Below are positions 34,990 to 43,446 of a DNA stretch of 64,000 nucleotides, piece by piece. Positions within the stretch are counted from its first letter, which is position 1. Every line of letters starts with the position of its first letter. The translations under genes were made by a program, and so were the position numbers. The notes beneath the pieces were generated by a model. That model did not search any database. It saw only the letters and a list, made by a program, of their open reading frames with translations, and was not told where the DNA came from. Origin of the DNA: JAGIBJ01 sp032119595 (GTDB lineage: Bacteria; Actinomycetota; Thermoleophilia; Solirubrobacterales; Solirubrobacteraceae); NCBI GenBank assembly GCA_032119595.1, contig JAUMBQ010000005.1:248001-312000 (forward strand). Direction: 5' to 3'.

Positions 34990-37284
34990 TCAGGCGGCCT
35001 TGACGGCGTCGGCGTCGCCGCTCGCAGCGACAGCCGGAGTGGTCACGATCGCGCCGTCGTCGGGCGTCTCGTCGGTCGCCGGTCCCGTCTTCTCGCCTTC
35101 CTTGGCCCACGGCTCGTCGAACTCCGTACGCCAGCGACCCTCGTCGTTCTGCATGAGCGCGAGCTTCGCGCGGAACGGGCGGCCCGAGCGGCCTCGGAAT
35201 CCGGTGACCTGTTGGGCCGTCTTGGAGTAGCGGATGAGTTCGCGAACGACCTGCGCGTTGAGCGTCTTGCCGGCTTTCGCCTTCCAGATCACGAAGCCGC
35301 AGCCCGGATCCTCGCGCGACCAGCAGGAGTAGCCCTTGCGGTTCTCGATGATGTCGTGGCCGCAGACCGGGCACGGGCCGAGGTTGGCGCGCGGGATGCG
35401 CACGTCCTTGAGAACCGTGTCGAGCTCCAGCACCGTCGCCTCGGCGAACTTGGCGATGTCAGCCATGAACGACTCGCGCTTCTCGGTGCCAGCCTCGATG
35501 GCCGCCAGGCGCTTCTCCCAGTCGCCGGTGAGCCCGGGCGACGTGAGCATGTGCTCGCCGAGCAGGCGGATCACGTTCGTGCCCTTTTCGGTGACGACCA
35601 GGGCGCGAGCGTCGCGCTCCACGTAGCCGACGTCGATGAGGCGCTCGATGATCGCGGCGCGCGTGGCCGGCGTGCCGATGCCGGACTCCTTCATCGCCTC
35701 GCGCATCTCGTCGTCGTCGACGAGCTTGCCGGCGGCTTCCATGGCCCCAAGGAGCGAAGCATCGGAGTAACGCCGCGGCGGCTTGGTCTCCTTCTCCATC
35801 GCCTCGACCGCGTCGACCGACGCCGTCTCGCCCTTCAGGAGCTTCGGCAGCGTCTGGTCGCGGCCGTCGTCTTCGTCGGCCGCAGCCGTCTCACCTTCGG
35901 TGAGTTCGCCGTAGACGCCACGCCAGCCGGCCTCGACGAGCACCTTGCCACGCGTGCGGAAGATGTGGCCGATGACCTCGTTCGACGGGGCTGTGGGCGC
36001 GGTGACCGTGGTCTCGACCCGCGTGTTCTCGAAGACGGCGACCGGATGGAAGACCGCGAGGTAGCGGCGCACGACCATGTCGTACACCTTCTTCTCGTCC
36101 TCACCCATCTTGTCTATGGGATGAACGGCGTCGGTCGGGATGATGGCGTGGTGGTCGCCGACCTTCTCGTTGTTGACGACGCGCGTCAGCGGCAGCTCGG
36201 GGAGCCCGACGACGTACTTGGATGCTGCGGCGTAGTCGCGGTTCTCACCAAGGCGCTCGGCGATCGGTACGAGGTCCGGGACCATGTCGGTCGTGAGGTA
36301 CCGCGAACTCGTACGCGGATAGGTGAGGGCTTTGTGCTCCTCGTAGAGCTTCTGGGCAGCGCCGAGCGTGCGGCGCGCCGAGAACCCGAAGCGGGTGTTG
36401 GCGTCGCGCTGCAACGAGGTGAGGTCGTAGAGCATCGGCGCGATCTCTTTGCGCGTCGTCTTCTCGAGCTTGGTGATCTCACCGGTGCCGTCCTTCACGG
36501 CGGCGGCGATTGCGTCGGCCTCCTCGGCCGTGGGCAGGCGCGGCGCGGCCCCCTGGTGCAGGCGACCGTCGTAGCCGCGTCCATCATCCGTTGAGAAGCG
36601 TGCATCGACGAGCCAGTACGGCTCGGGCACGAACGCCTTGATCTCCTCTTCGCGGCGGGCGAGGATCGCGAGCGTCGGCGTCTGCACGCGGCCCAGCGAC
36701 ACGGCGCCATCGAACGAGGAGCGCAGCCGGATCGTGGCGGCGCGCGTCGCGTTCATGCCGACGATCCAGTCGGCCTCCGAGCGTGAGCGGGCCGCCTGCT
36801 CGAGGGTGTAGAGGTCTTTGGCGTCGCGCAAGTTCGCGAACGCATCCTCCATCGCGGCTTTCGTCATCGACGAGAGCCAGAGGCGCTTGATCGGCAGGTT
36901 GCGCTTGGCGGCGCCGGCCTTCTCAAACAGGTACGCGAAGATCAACTCGCCTTCGCGCCCCGCATCGCAAGCATTGATGACGAGGCTGACGTCTTCCTCT
37001 TTGAGCATCTTCGTGACGACACTCATCTGCTTCTTGGAGCGCTCGTCGCGGACGACGAGCTTGAAGGCAGGCGGCACGATCGGCAGATCGGCCATGCGCC
37101 ACTTCTTGAACTGCTCGCCGTATTCCTCGGGCTCAGCGAGCTGCACGAGGTGGCCGACAGCCCACGTGATCGTGTGCTCCGGACCTTCGAGGAAGCCCTC
37201 ACCCTTCTTGAAGGGACCGGGAAGCACCCGGGCGACGTCGCGCCCGACAGACGGTTTCTCGGCGATGATGAGGATGCGGCTCAC
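34990..37284 (-). CDS. topB: Type IA DNA topoisomerase III
   Basis: The 764-residue enzyme has a Toprim domain (ILIIAEKPSVGRD at the start and CDAGREGELIFAYLF) and the TopB core with the catalytic tyrosine in ALTYPRTSSRYL. VGDHHAIIPT and ESGIGTPATRAAIIERL are conserved type IA blocks. The C-terminus holds one zinc finger, CPVCGHDIIENRKGYSCW with CGFVIWK, then a variable acidic tail. It relaxes or decatenates single-stranded DNA intermediates and usually complements TopA. Start GTG 37284 matches the family N-terminus; the longer frame to 37596 is antisense to the divergent PBP gene leader. pabBC follows 12 nt downstream and is probably co-transcribed. Confidence 0.93.
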   Translation of the reverse strand: MSRILIIAEKPSVGRDVARVLPGPFKKGEGFLEGPEHTITWAVGHLVQLAEPEEYGEQFKKWRMADLPIVPPAFKLVVRDERSKKQMSVVTKMLKEEDVSLVINACDAGREGELIFAYLFEKAGAAKRNLPIKRLWLSSMTKAAMEDAFANLRDAKDLYTLEQAARSRSEADWIVGMNATRAATIRLRSSFDGAVSLGRVQTPTLAILARREEEIKAFVPEPYWLVDARFSTDDGRGYDGRLHQGAAPRLPTAEEADAIAAAVKDGTGEITKLEKTTRKEIAPMLYDLTSLQRDANTRFGFSARRTLGAAQKLYEEHKALTYPRTSSRYLTTDMVPDLVPIAERLGENRDYAAASKYVVGLPELPLTRVVNNEKVGDHHAIIPTDAVHPIDKMGEDEKKVYDMVVRRYLAVFHPVAVFENTRVETTVTAPTAPSNEVIGHIFRTRGKVLVEAGWRGVYGELTEGETAAADEDDGRDQTLPKLLKGETASVDAVEAMEKETKPPRRYSDASLLGAMEAAGKLVDDDEMREAMKESGIGTPATRAAIIERLIDVGYVERDARALVVTEKGTNVIRLLGEHMLTSPGLTGDWEKRLAAIEAGTEKRESFMADIAKFAEATVLELDTVLKDVRIPRANLGPCPVCGHDIIENRKGYSCWSREDPGCGFVIWKAKAGKTLNAQVVRELIRYSKTAQQVTGFRGRSGRPFRAKLALMQNDEGRWRTEFDEPWAKEGEKTGPATDETPDDGAIVTTPAVAASGDADAVKAA

Positions 37285-37429
37285 AGCGGGGGCAGCGTAG
37301 CGCGGGTTGCCGCGCGGGGCGCACTGCCTGTCCCCAGACCGGCGCGCAGACACCCCAGGGTGCCTGCTGGACGGCGCCTGCAGACGCTTGGCGCGGTTCG
37401 GAGCTCCGGCGCGGCATGATACGGGCGCA

Positions 37430-39184
37430 GTGTCCACACGTTCCGCAGTGCCGCGGCCGCATCGCGGCCATCTTCCCTCAAGCGCTGCGGCTCGTCGTCG
37501 CCGTCGCCGGCACCTACTCCTGCCGCTCGGGATCGCGCTGGTCGGGATCGCGCTCGGCGGAGCTGGGATGGTCGTCTTGGGTGGCGACGACGGCACCGAT
37601 GTCGGCGCGCGTTACGGCGCTGCGTTCGCCAAGGGCGACTACGCGGGGATGTACGCCCTGCTGTCCGCGAGCGACCGCCGCGCCATCACCGTCGAACGGT
37701 TCACCGAGCTTCAGCAGACGGCCCGTCAGACGGCCACGGTCACCAGAATCCGCACGGGACTCGTCACCTCGACCGAGGGCGACCGTGTCCGCGTCCCGAT
37801 CACCGTCGCGACCGAGCTGTTCGGCACCCTGACCGGCGACCTGTTCCTGCCGATCGTCAAGGACGGCAAGGAGAAAGCGGTCGACTGGTCCCAGGCGCTC
37901 TCGTTCCCCGGCTTGCGTGAGGGCGAGAAGTTGCGCCGCACGACCACCCTCCCGGCGCGCGCCAGCATCCTCGCGAGCGACAACACCGGCCTCGTCAAGG
38001 GCTCCGGTGGTGCGCGGACACCCCACACCGACCCCGCGCTCAACTCGATCGTCGGCCAAATGGGCCCGATCCCCGCCGAGCAGAAGGCGGAGTACGCGGC
38101 CAAAGGCGTCCCGGCGGACGCCTTTGTGGGGATCAGCGGTCTGGAGCGCGTCTTCGAGGATCGCGTCCGCGGGACCGCCGGCGGCACACTGTTCGCCGGG
38201 AACCGCGAACTCGCGACGACCGAGCCCGAAGAAGCCTCGGCGGTGCGGACCACCATCAACCCGACCGTCCAGCGCGCGGCCGTTGCGGCCCTGGCTGGCC
38301 GCATTGGTGGGATCGCGGCCGTGCGCCCCGCTACCGGAGCCGTCGTCGCGCTCGCCGGTCAGGCGTTCTCGGGACTCCAACCCCCCGGGTCGACGTTCAA
38401 GATCGTCACCGTCACCGCCGCGCTTCGTTATGGCGCTGCCAAGCCAAGCACCGTCTACCCGGTCCAGACGGCCGCCACCATCTCCGGTGTCGACATCCAG
38501 AATGCCGACGGCGAATCGTGCGGTGGCACGCTCATCGAGAGCTTCGTCCATTCGTGCAACTCCGTCTTCGCGCCCCTCGGCGCGAAGGTCGGCGCCGACC
38601 ACCTCATCGAGACCGCCGAAGCGTTCGGGTTCAACGCCGAACTCGGCATCCCCGGCGCCGCGACCAGCTCCATCCCTCCCGCCGACGAGATCGGTGACGA
38701 CCTCGCCATTGGCTCCAGCGCCATCGGCCAAGGCCGCGTCCAAGCCAGCGCCCTCCAGATGGCGCTCGTGTCCGCCACGATCGCCCAGCGCGGCGAGCGC
38801 CCCAAACTCACCCTTGAGGCCGGCCGCAGCCCACGCCTTACCCGCACCATCCCGCGCACCGTCGCGAGCGATGTCACCTCAATGATGACCGGAGTCGTCT
38901 CCCGCGGCACCGGCAACCTCGCTGCCATCACCGGCGTCAAAGTCGCCGGCAAGACCGGCACCGCCGAACTCCGTTCCACCCAAGGCGAATGCGACGAGGA
39001 GAACCCGCCACCCGGCGGATGCCCCGCTGCCGACGACACCACCGACACCACCGCCTGGTTCGCAGGCTTCGCCCCTGCAGGCACCCCGCGCATCGCCATC
39101 GCCGTCCAGCTCGTCGGCCAGGGCAAGGGCGGCGACACCGCCGCGCCGGCCTTCAGGTCGGTGGCCCTTTCCGCGCTGAAGTAG
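37430..39184 (+). CDS. Penicillin-binding transpeptidase (class B-like)
   Basis: The 584-residue protein has a short Arg-rich cytosolic start, one membrane segment (LLLPLGIALVGIALGGAGMVVL, about 28-50), an NTF2-like MecA_N-type domain (about 60-160), a reduced PBP dimerisation segment (LPARASILASDNTGLVKG) and a transpeptidase domain. Active-site motifs are STFK in PPGSTFKIV, SCN in HSCNSVFAP and KTG in AGKTGTAEL. It should crosslink peptidoglycan outside the membrane. The GTG at 37430 is used. A family-2 long hairpin starts 15 nt beyond its stop. It is divergent from topB with 145 bp between. Confidence 0.92.
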   Translation: MSTRSAVPRPHRGHLPSSAAARRRRRRHLLLPLGIALVGIALGGAGMVVLGGDDGTDVGARYGAAFAKGDYAGMYALLSASDRRAITVERFTELQQTARQTATVTRIRTGLVTSTEGDRVRVPITVATELFGTLTGDLFLPIVKDGKEKAVDWSQALSFPGLREGEKLRRTTTLPARASILASDNTGLVKGSGGARTPHTDPALNSIVGQMGPIPAEQKAEYAAKGVPADAFVGISGLERVFEDRVRGTAGGTLFAGNRELATTEPEEASAVRTTINPTVQRAAVAALAGRIGGIAAVRPATGAVVALAGQAFSGLQPPGSTFKIVTVTAALRYGAAKPSTVYPVQTAATISGVDIQNADGESCGGTLIESFVHSCNSVFAPLGAKVGADHLIETAEAFGFNAELGIPGAATSSIPPADEIGDDLAIGSSAIGQGRVQASALQMALVSATIAQRGERPKLTLEAGRSPRLTRTIPRTVASDVTSMMTGVVSRGTGNLAAITGVKVAGKTGTAELRSTQGECDEENPPPGGCPAADDTTDTTAWFAGFAPAGTPRIAIAVQLVGQGKGGDTAAPAFRSVALSALK

Positions 39185-39199
39185 GGGCTCGCTGGTTTG

Positions 39200-39318
39200 G
39201 GGCCGGGGGTGGGTGACCCTGCCGGGGCCGACGATCCGATCATCCGGTTATGCCCTGGCGGGCAGAACCGTACGATCGGCCGCGGACTCGCCCCGGCAGG
39301 GTCACCCACCCCCGGCCC
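39200..39318 (+). repeat. Family-2 long hairpin, copy A
   Basis: Arms 39200-39228 and 39290-39318 are perfectly complementary over 29 bp. The 61-nt interior contains a nested hairpin: CCGATC/GATCGG, then CGGTT/AACCG, an A-G mismatch, TGCCC/GGGCA and a TGGC loop. It starts 15 nt after the PBP stop. No T-run follows, so it is not a classical terminator, though the stem could block or protect the 3' end. Confidence 0.9.
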
Positions 39319-39510
39319 ACTCTGCGCTCCCCCCTTCTTCAGCGCGGCTGTCGCCAGGGCCCTGAACGCCGGCTTGCGGGTCGCCGCCCTTGGCCGTGCC
39401 CTCGCAGCGGCCGGCGGCCTGCTGCGGGAGTGCCGTGCGGTTTTCGGCGGTCCTCTTCTGGGCCCCGCAACGCGGCGTGCCGGACCGGTCGATTCGAGGC
39501 CGCCCCGGGC

Positions 39511-39771
39511 GTGAACGGCCAAAATCTGTCGTCAGGACAACAACAAATGGCCGCTCACCGCTGAGCCAGCTGGCCGCTCTACGCCGGCCAGGGCGTGAAC
39601 GGCCCGGGCGTGAACGGCCAAAATCTGTCGTCAGGACAACAACAAATGGCCGCTCACCGCTGAGCCAGCTGGCCGCTCTACGCCGGTCCGGGCGTGAACG
39701 GCCCGGGCGTGAACGGCCCGGGCGTGAACGGCCAAAATCTGTCGTCAGGACAACAACAAATGGCCGCTCAC
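39511..39771 (+). repeat. Family-3 tandem hairpin array
   Basis: Three copies of a 48-nt unit occur at 39511-39558, 39610-39657 and 39724-39771, starting GTGAACGGCCA and ending TGGCCGCTCAC; these ends pair except for one A-C position. The A-rich centre (AAATCTGTCGTCAGGACAAC) is identical in all. The copies are preceded by one, two and three 15-bp units GGGCGTGAACGGCCC respectively. Identical spacers rule out a CRISPR array. Confidence 0.9.
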
Positions 39772-39969
39772 CGCTGGTCGGCGCTTCACGACTCCGGTCT
39801 CAGACACCGCAGCCGCGTTGGCCCACCCCAGAACGGTTGCACGCGAGGGTGAGGCCGAGCCAAGCAGGCATCGGGTCCGCCTGGCCCTCGGGCCCGGACC
39901 GGCGGCCCTTCGACGGCGGCCGCCGGGCCGCCCCCGTCGGCGTTCTGGTGCCCTGCCGCCAAGACGAGC

Positions 39970-40090
39970 GGCCGGGGCGGGGTGGGTTCCTGCCGGGGCG
40001 AGTCCGCGGCCGATCGTACGGTTCTGGCCGCCAGGCCATAACCGGATGATCGGATCGTCGGCCCCGGCAGGAACCCACCCCGCCCCGGCC
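39970..40090 (-). repeat. Family-2 long hairpin, copy B
   Basis: Arms 39970-39999 and 40061-40090 pair perfectly over 30 bp. Its 61-nt interior is the reverse complement of copy A except for two substitutions, both in the nested hairpin, which becomes TGGCC-TGGC-GGCCA; the two changes pair with each other. Relative to the minus-strand lipoprotein gene ending at 40176 it has the same orientation as copy A has to the PBP gene. Confidence 0.9.
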
Positions 40091-40175
40091 CAGCCAGCCC
40101 AAACCACCAGAACGACGACGGGCGCCCCAAGGACGCCCGTCGAAGAAAGCTCGGTGCGGCCCGAAGGCCAGGCGA

Positions 40176-40757
40176 CTAGATGTCGAGGTTGACCTCGGCC
40201 TCGCCGGAGCCGTCGGCGGCTTCGATGAGGAGCTGGGTCGGGCGACGCTCGAGGATGCCCTGCTCGACCTTGAAGAGGACGAGGGCGCCACCGATCGGGG
40301 CCTGCGCGGCCGTCGAGCTGGCGGCGGGGATCTGGCCCTTGGCGTTCAGCGGGACGGAGCGGTAGGCGTAAACGTTCGTGGCGGGCATCGGGTACGGCTC
40401 GGCCTCGGTGCCTTTGTTGTCGACGATCTTGAACTTGTCGGCAGCCTGGATCGTCTTCTCGGGGCCGTCGCCCTTGTGGGTGCGGTTCTCGACGCGCAGG
40501 AAGACGCCGAACCAGGCGACGTCCTGGTTCGCGACCTGCTTGGCGGCGTTCGGGATACCGGACAGGTAGTCGCGGTCCTCGATGTCGTACGGGTTGAGCT
40601 TCCGCGACATCTGGACCTGGTACCTCAGCCCCCCGGTCGTGACGTAGATGCCCTCGTTGTGCGCCTCGGTGACGGGGTCGTTGCCATCGCCGCAGGCGGC
40701 GAAGGGCACGACGAGCGCCAGCGAGGCGAGGGCGAGAGCGGGACGAAGGCGCGGCAT
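40176..40757 (-). CDS. Secreted lipoprotein, possible DUF4352-like Ig fold
   Basis: The 193-residue product begins MPRLRPALALASLALVVPFA followed by AC, a signal peptide with lipobox FAAC. The mature part reads GIYVTTGGLRYQVQMSRKLN, then WFGVFLRVENRTHKGDGP and ALVLFKVEQGILERRPTQLL, an alternating beta-strand pattern like the DUF4352/telokin-type domain found in many Gram-positive lipoproteins. It is likely anchored outside the membrane; no ligand or partner is known. ATG 40757 is the obvious start, since the in-frame extension upstream overlaps the SRPBCC gene and reads as low-complexity Arg/Ser. A 13-bp gap separates it from the SRPBCC gene, so they may be co-transcribed. Confidence 0.8.
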   Translation of the reverse strand: MPRLRPALALASLALVVPFAACGDGNDPVTEAHNEGIYVTTGGLRYQVQMSRKLNPYDIEDRDYLSGIPNAAKQVANQDVAWFGVFLRVENRTHKGDGPEKTIQAADKFKIVDNKGTEAEPYPMPATNVYAYRSVPLNAKGQIPAASSTAAQAPIGGALVLFKVEQGILERRPTQLLIEAADGSGEAEVNLDI

Positions 40758-40770
40758 TGCGGGCGAGACC

Positions 40771-41298
40771 TTATCGAAGCGGCGAGCCGGTGGCCGGCTT
40801 GCGTGGGCCACCGCTGAGCGTGGCCCGTGTTCCGCGGCGCTCATCGTGCTCGATGATGGCCTCCAAGCGGGCGAGTGCGCGGCGCCAATGACGCAGGTCA
40901 GCGCGGCGCCCGCCCATCGCGTCGCGGAAGCGGTCGAACGGCGCAGCGGCGTCGCGCTGAACCTCGATGGCGACGTCCGTCGTGGTCTCCGTGGCGTTCG
41001 GTGTGAGCGTCCACAGGTACACGGTGCGAACGCGGTTGAAGCGGCCACCGCGGCCGCGCGCACTGATGCTGAGCGGGCGAACGGCGTCGACGATCGTGAT
41101 GTCGCCCCAGGCGAACCGGTCGCGGCCGTCGATCTTGAAGCGGGCGCCGGCACCGATCCCGTGCGTGTCCTCGCGGGTGAGGTGCCAGTCGACGAGGAAG
41201 TGGTCGCAGAACTCGGGGTGGTTCGCGATGTCGATCAGGTAGTCGTAGATCTCGGCCGGGGGCCGCTCGATCGTTACCTGAGCTCGGAGTGCGTCCAT
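40771..41298 (-). CDS. SRPBCC (START/PYR-like) family protein
   Basis: The 175-residue protein fits the SRPBCC ligand-binding or cyclase/dehydrase fold: an N-terminal strand ALRAQVTIERPPAEIYDYLI, then IANHPEFCDHF, GIGAGARFKIDGRDRF and a long C-terminal helix RHWRRALARLEAIIEHDER. These proteins bind hydrophobic ligands in a cavity or act as chaperone-like or toxin partners. The ligand here is unknown. In mycobacteria an SRPBCC toxin (Rv0910) pairs with an MT0933-like antitoxin, but the antitoxin-family gene in this window is 38 kb away. ATG 41298 is used; MAAMD at 41307 is equally possible. It lies just upstream of the lipoprotein gene. Confidence 0.82.
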   Translation of the reverse strand: MDALRAQVTIERPPAEIYDYLIDIANHPEFCDHFLVDWHLTREDTHGIGAGARFKIDGRDRFAWGDITIVDAVRPLSISARGRGGRFNRVRTVYLWTLTPNATETTTDVAIEVQRDAAAPFDRFRDAMGGRRADLRHWRRALARLEAIIEHDERRGTRATLSGGPRKPATGSPLR

Positions 41299-41354
41299 CG
41301 CCGCCAATCGTATGCGATCGGCGGGCGGCGAACCGAGCGAGAACTTCGGGTGCG

Positions 41355-41633
41355 TCAGACGGGGAGGCGCCGGATCACGCGAACGCGTGAGCGCGGACCG
41401 TCAGGCGCGTGCTTGACCAGCGACTCAGACGTGGGCCGTTCGCGGTGCACACTGCGGCAAAGGTCGCAGCGCAGCGCGCCGTCGGCGTAATGCGCGACCG
41501 ATTCCCCGATGAGCGGAGCGCGGCCGCAGCCGGTGCAGCGGTGCTGCTCGATCTGACTCGTGGCGGCCTCTTCGCGGAGCAGGTCGCGCTGAAGGTCGGC
41601 CTCGTCGATGGTCTTGCGCGTGGCGATGCCCAT
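41355..41633 (-). CDS. Small zinc-ribbon protein
   Basis: The 92-residue product starts MGIATRKTIDEADLQRDLLR and contains CTGCGR and CDLC separated by about 23 residues, a four-cysteine zinc ribbon. The first half is an acidic helix and the end is basic (RVRVIRRLPV). Similar small zinc-ribbon proteins are widespread in actinobacteria without known function; a nucleic-acid- or protein-binding role is possible. The ATG at 41633 fits the family N-terminus; the longer frame to 41906 has no similarity and enters the divergent promoter region. It could be co-transcribed with the SRPBCC gene 56 bp downstream. Confidence 0.7.
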   Translation of the reverse strand: MGIATRKTIDEADLQRDLLREEAATSQIEQHRCTGCGRAPLIGESVAHYADGALRCDLCRSVHRERPTSESLVKHAPDGPRSRVRVIRRLPV

Positions 41634-42059
41634 GCGGCGGACTTCGCCGCGCTGCCCCGCCCTCCTGCACGTGGGGATGCAGGTCGCCGCGAACCGTCGG
41701 CAGCACGCGAGACAAAACGTCGCCGCGTGTAGTTGGCGCGTTCCCACTTGGCTCGCCGCAGATGACGAGACCTCGAAATGTCGCATTCGGATTCCCTCGC
41801 CCGAAACGCCAGGAACCGGCGGAACATGCATTCCGGTCCATTGGTCGAATGACAGGGATTCTGCCCCATCATCCGTCGAGTTCCGTGACGCAACGCACGC
41901 AGCCATGAGACAGTTGCGATCCGCGAAGCGCGGCCCTTGGGGGGCGGAGCTCGGAGCGCGGCGAGGCTGAGGCCGTCCCGAAAGAGGGGACGAACCGCGC
42001 CCGCTGGTCTCCGAACGCTGCTAAGAAGGGGCTGAGCTCTTGCTTGAGGAGAGAGACCC
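41634..42059. other. Divergent intergenic region with no recognised gene
   Basis: These 426 bp lie between the zinc-ribbon gene and the FHA gene. One minus-strand frame is open (Cys-containing, around 41700), but its composition does not suggest coding. The region must hold promoters for both sides. A GAGGAGAGAGA ribosome-binding site stands immediately before the FHA start. No repeat or RNA structure was recognised. Confidence 0.45.
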
Positions 42060-42482
42060 ATGGACGTCGTGCAGCTCACTACGCACATCGACGCGACTGC
42101 TGTTCGCGCCGCATCGATCACCCCGGACGCGTTCCTGACGCGAGAATCCAGGGATCTCGTCGCCGAACAGGTGCGAGAATCGAATTCCCGGGCGGCGGTC
42201 ATGATCGTCTTCGAAGGCGGCGACCACTGGGTCCACGATCTCACCGAAGGCAGCCACCGCATCGGCCGGTCGATCACCGCCGACATCCAGCTCGAAGATC
42301 CGATGGTCTCGCGCAAACACGCGGTGATCGAGCGTGGCGACGAGGGGATTCGCGTGCTCGACGACCGTTCACTCAACGGCGTGCATGTGAACGGCGAGCG
42401 CGTCAATGTCGCTCAGACGCTCGGGAACGGCGACGAAGTTCAGATCGGCGAGTTCGTGCTGCGTCTGCTGATCAGCGACTGA
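42060..42482 (+). CDS. FHA-domain protein
   Basis: The 140-residue protein has an N-terminal helical part (about 1-45) and a forkhead-associated domain. The phosphothreonine-binding motifs are HRIGRS, VSRKHAVIERG and DRSLNGVHVNGERV, all intact, so it should bind phosphothreonine peptides produced by Ser/Thr kinases. No kinase or phosphatase gene is in the window. The N-terminus contains several Thr residues (VQLTTHIDATAVR) that could be phosphorylated, as in GarA-like proteins, though this is only a suggestion. A strong GGAG-type site precedes the ATG and a terminator follows, so it is monocistronic. The ParA-like ATPase and L,D-transpeptidase follow downstream. Confidence 0.92.
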   Translation: MDVVQLTTHIDATAVRAASITPDAFLTRESRDLVAEQVRESNSRAAVMIVFEGGDHWVHDLTEGSHRIGRSITADIQLEDPMVSRKHAVIERGDEGIRVLDDRSLNGVHVNGERVNVAQTLGNGDEVQIGEFVLRLLISD

Positions 42483-42505
42483 TCGCACCAAACACCGGTT
42501 TTCTG

Positions 42506-42545
42506 CGAAGAGCGCGCGCTTCGGCCGCGCTCTTCGTCGTTTTGG
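42506..42545 (+). terminator. Terminator after FHA gene
   Basis: An 11-bp stem CGAAGAGCGCG/CGCGCTCTTCG (42506-42516 with 42526-42536) with a 9-nt loop is followed by TCGTTTT. It lies 23 nt past the stop codon, so the FHA gene ends here and parA needs its own promoter. Confidence 0.88.
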
Positions 42546-42660
42546 GAGGTACTGAGCGTGGCAGCGGCTGGAGCGGTGCACCATCCCGTCGGCCGTTCCC
42601 GGCGCCCGCCGGGTCTGGACCGTGTCGTGTGCCCCGCGCGGCCGTCTATCATCGGCGCCC

Positions 42661-43446
42661 GTGAGCATCACGATTGCGATCCTCTCCCAGAAGGGCGGCA
42701 CCGGCAAGACCACGACGGTGCGTACGCTCGCCGACGTGTTCCGTCGCGCGGACCTGTCGGTCCTCGTGGTCGACTTGGATCCGCAGGGGAACCTGTCGGA
42801 CTACTTCGATGTTCCGCCGGATGCGACGCCCACGATCGCCGATGTGCTGGTCGGGCGTGCCGAGGCCAAGGACGCGATCCACAACGATGTGATGCCGGCG
42901 GATCTCACGCTGGCTGAGGCCGAGCTGGCGCTCGCGGGCAAGATGGGCCGCGAACTCACCTTGCGCAGAGCGCTGCGGACGGTGTCCAAGAAGTACGACA
43001 TCGTGCTGCTCGACTGCCCTCCCACGCTCGGACTCCTCACGGTCAACGCGCTCGTCGCCGCCGACCAGGCCCTGCTGACGGCCGAAGCCCAGTACTTCGC
43101 ACTGCAGGGCGTGGAGCAGGCCACGTCGCTGATCGATCTCGCCAAGGACGGACTCAATCCCGACCTTGAGTTCCTCGGTGTGGTGTTGACCATCGCCGAC
43201 ATGCGCACCACACATTCGCGTGAGGCTGCGGCGAATCTCAAGGAGCACATCGGCGACAAGCTCTTGGAGACCGTGATCCGCGCCTCGATCGCGTACGCCG
43301 AATCGGCTGAGCGCGGCGTTTCGATCCTTGACCATCGCCCGGCTCGGGGTGTCGATTACATCGCCCTCGCGGACGAGGTTCTCGGTCGACTGAAGCTGAC
43401 CGCAGCGCGCAAGAAGGTTCGCGCGATGCTGCCCGCTGCCGCGTGA
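42661..43446 (+). CDS. ParA/Soj-family ATPase
   Basis: The 261-residue protein has the deviant Walker A KGGTGKTT near residue 12, VVDLDPQGNLSDYF (A' motif) and IVLLDCPPTLGLLTVNAL (Walker B), typical of chromosomal ParA/Soj. It should form ATP-dependent dimers that move cargo over the nucleoid. No parB, parS or MinE-like partner is adjacent, so it may be an orphan ParA that positions another complex, perhaps an envelope machine, given the L,D-transpeptidase gene overlapping it by 4 nt. GTG at 42661 is the start that aligns with the family. The chromosomal segregation role cannot be excluded. Confidence 0.88.
   Translation: MSITIAILSQKGGTGKTTTVRTLADVFRRADLSVLVVDLDPQGNLSDYFDVPPDATPTIADVLVGRAEAKDAIHNDVMPADLTLAEAELALAGKMGRELTLRRALRTVSKKYDIVLLDCPPTLGLLTVNALVAADQALLTAEAQYFALQGVEQATSLIDLAKDGLNPDLEFLGVVLTIADMRTTHSREAAANLKEHIGDKLLETVIRASIAYAESAERGVSILDHRPARGVDYIALADEVLGRLKLTAARKKVRAMLPAAA

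Larger units (their letters stand above)
39185..40175. other. Gene-free repeat island
   Basis: Nearly 1 kb between convergent genes holds no convincing coding frame. It contains two opposed family-2 hairpins, one near each flanking gene end, and a family-3 tandem array between them. The stretches 39319-39510 and 39772-39969 show no further repeat or gene that could be recognised. Confidence 0.8.

Noticed and set aside
39511..39771. CRISPR array
   Set aside because: Spacers between the repeats are themselves near-identical, spacing is 99-114 bp, and no cas gene is present.
39185..40175. Degraded insertion sequence in the repeat island
   Set aside because: No transposase fragment is visible, and the inverted repeats are each closed on a 61-nt loop rather than flanking a common element.
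2642..41298. Functional Rv0909/Rv0910-type toxin-antitoxin pair
   Set aside because: The MT0933-like gene and the SRPBCC gene are 38 kb apart, on opposite strands and in different neighbourhoods; both families are common as singletons.
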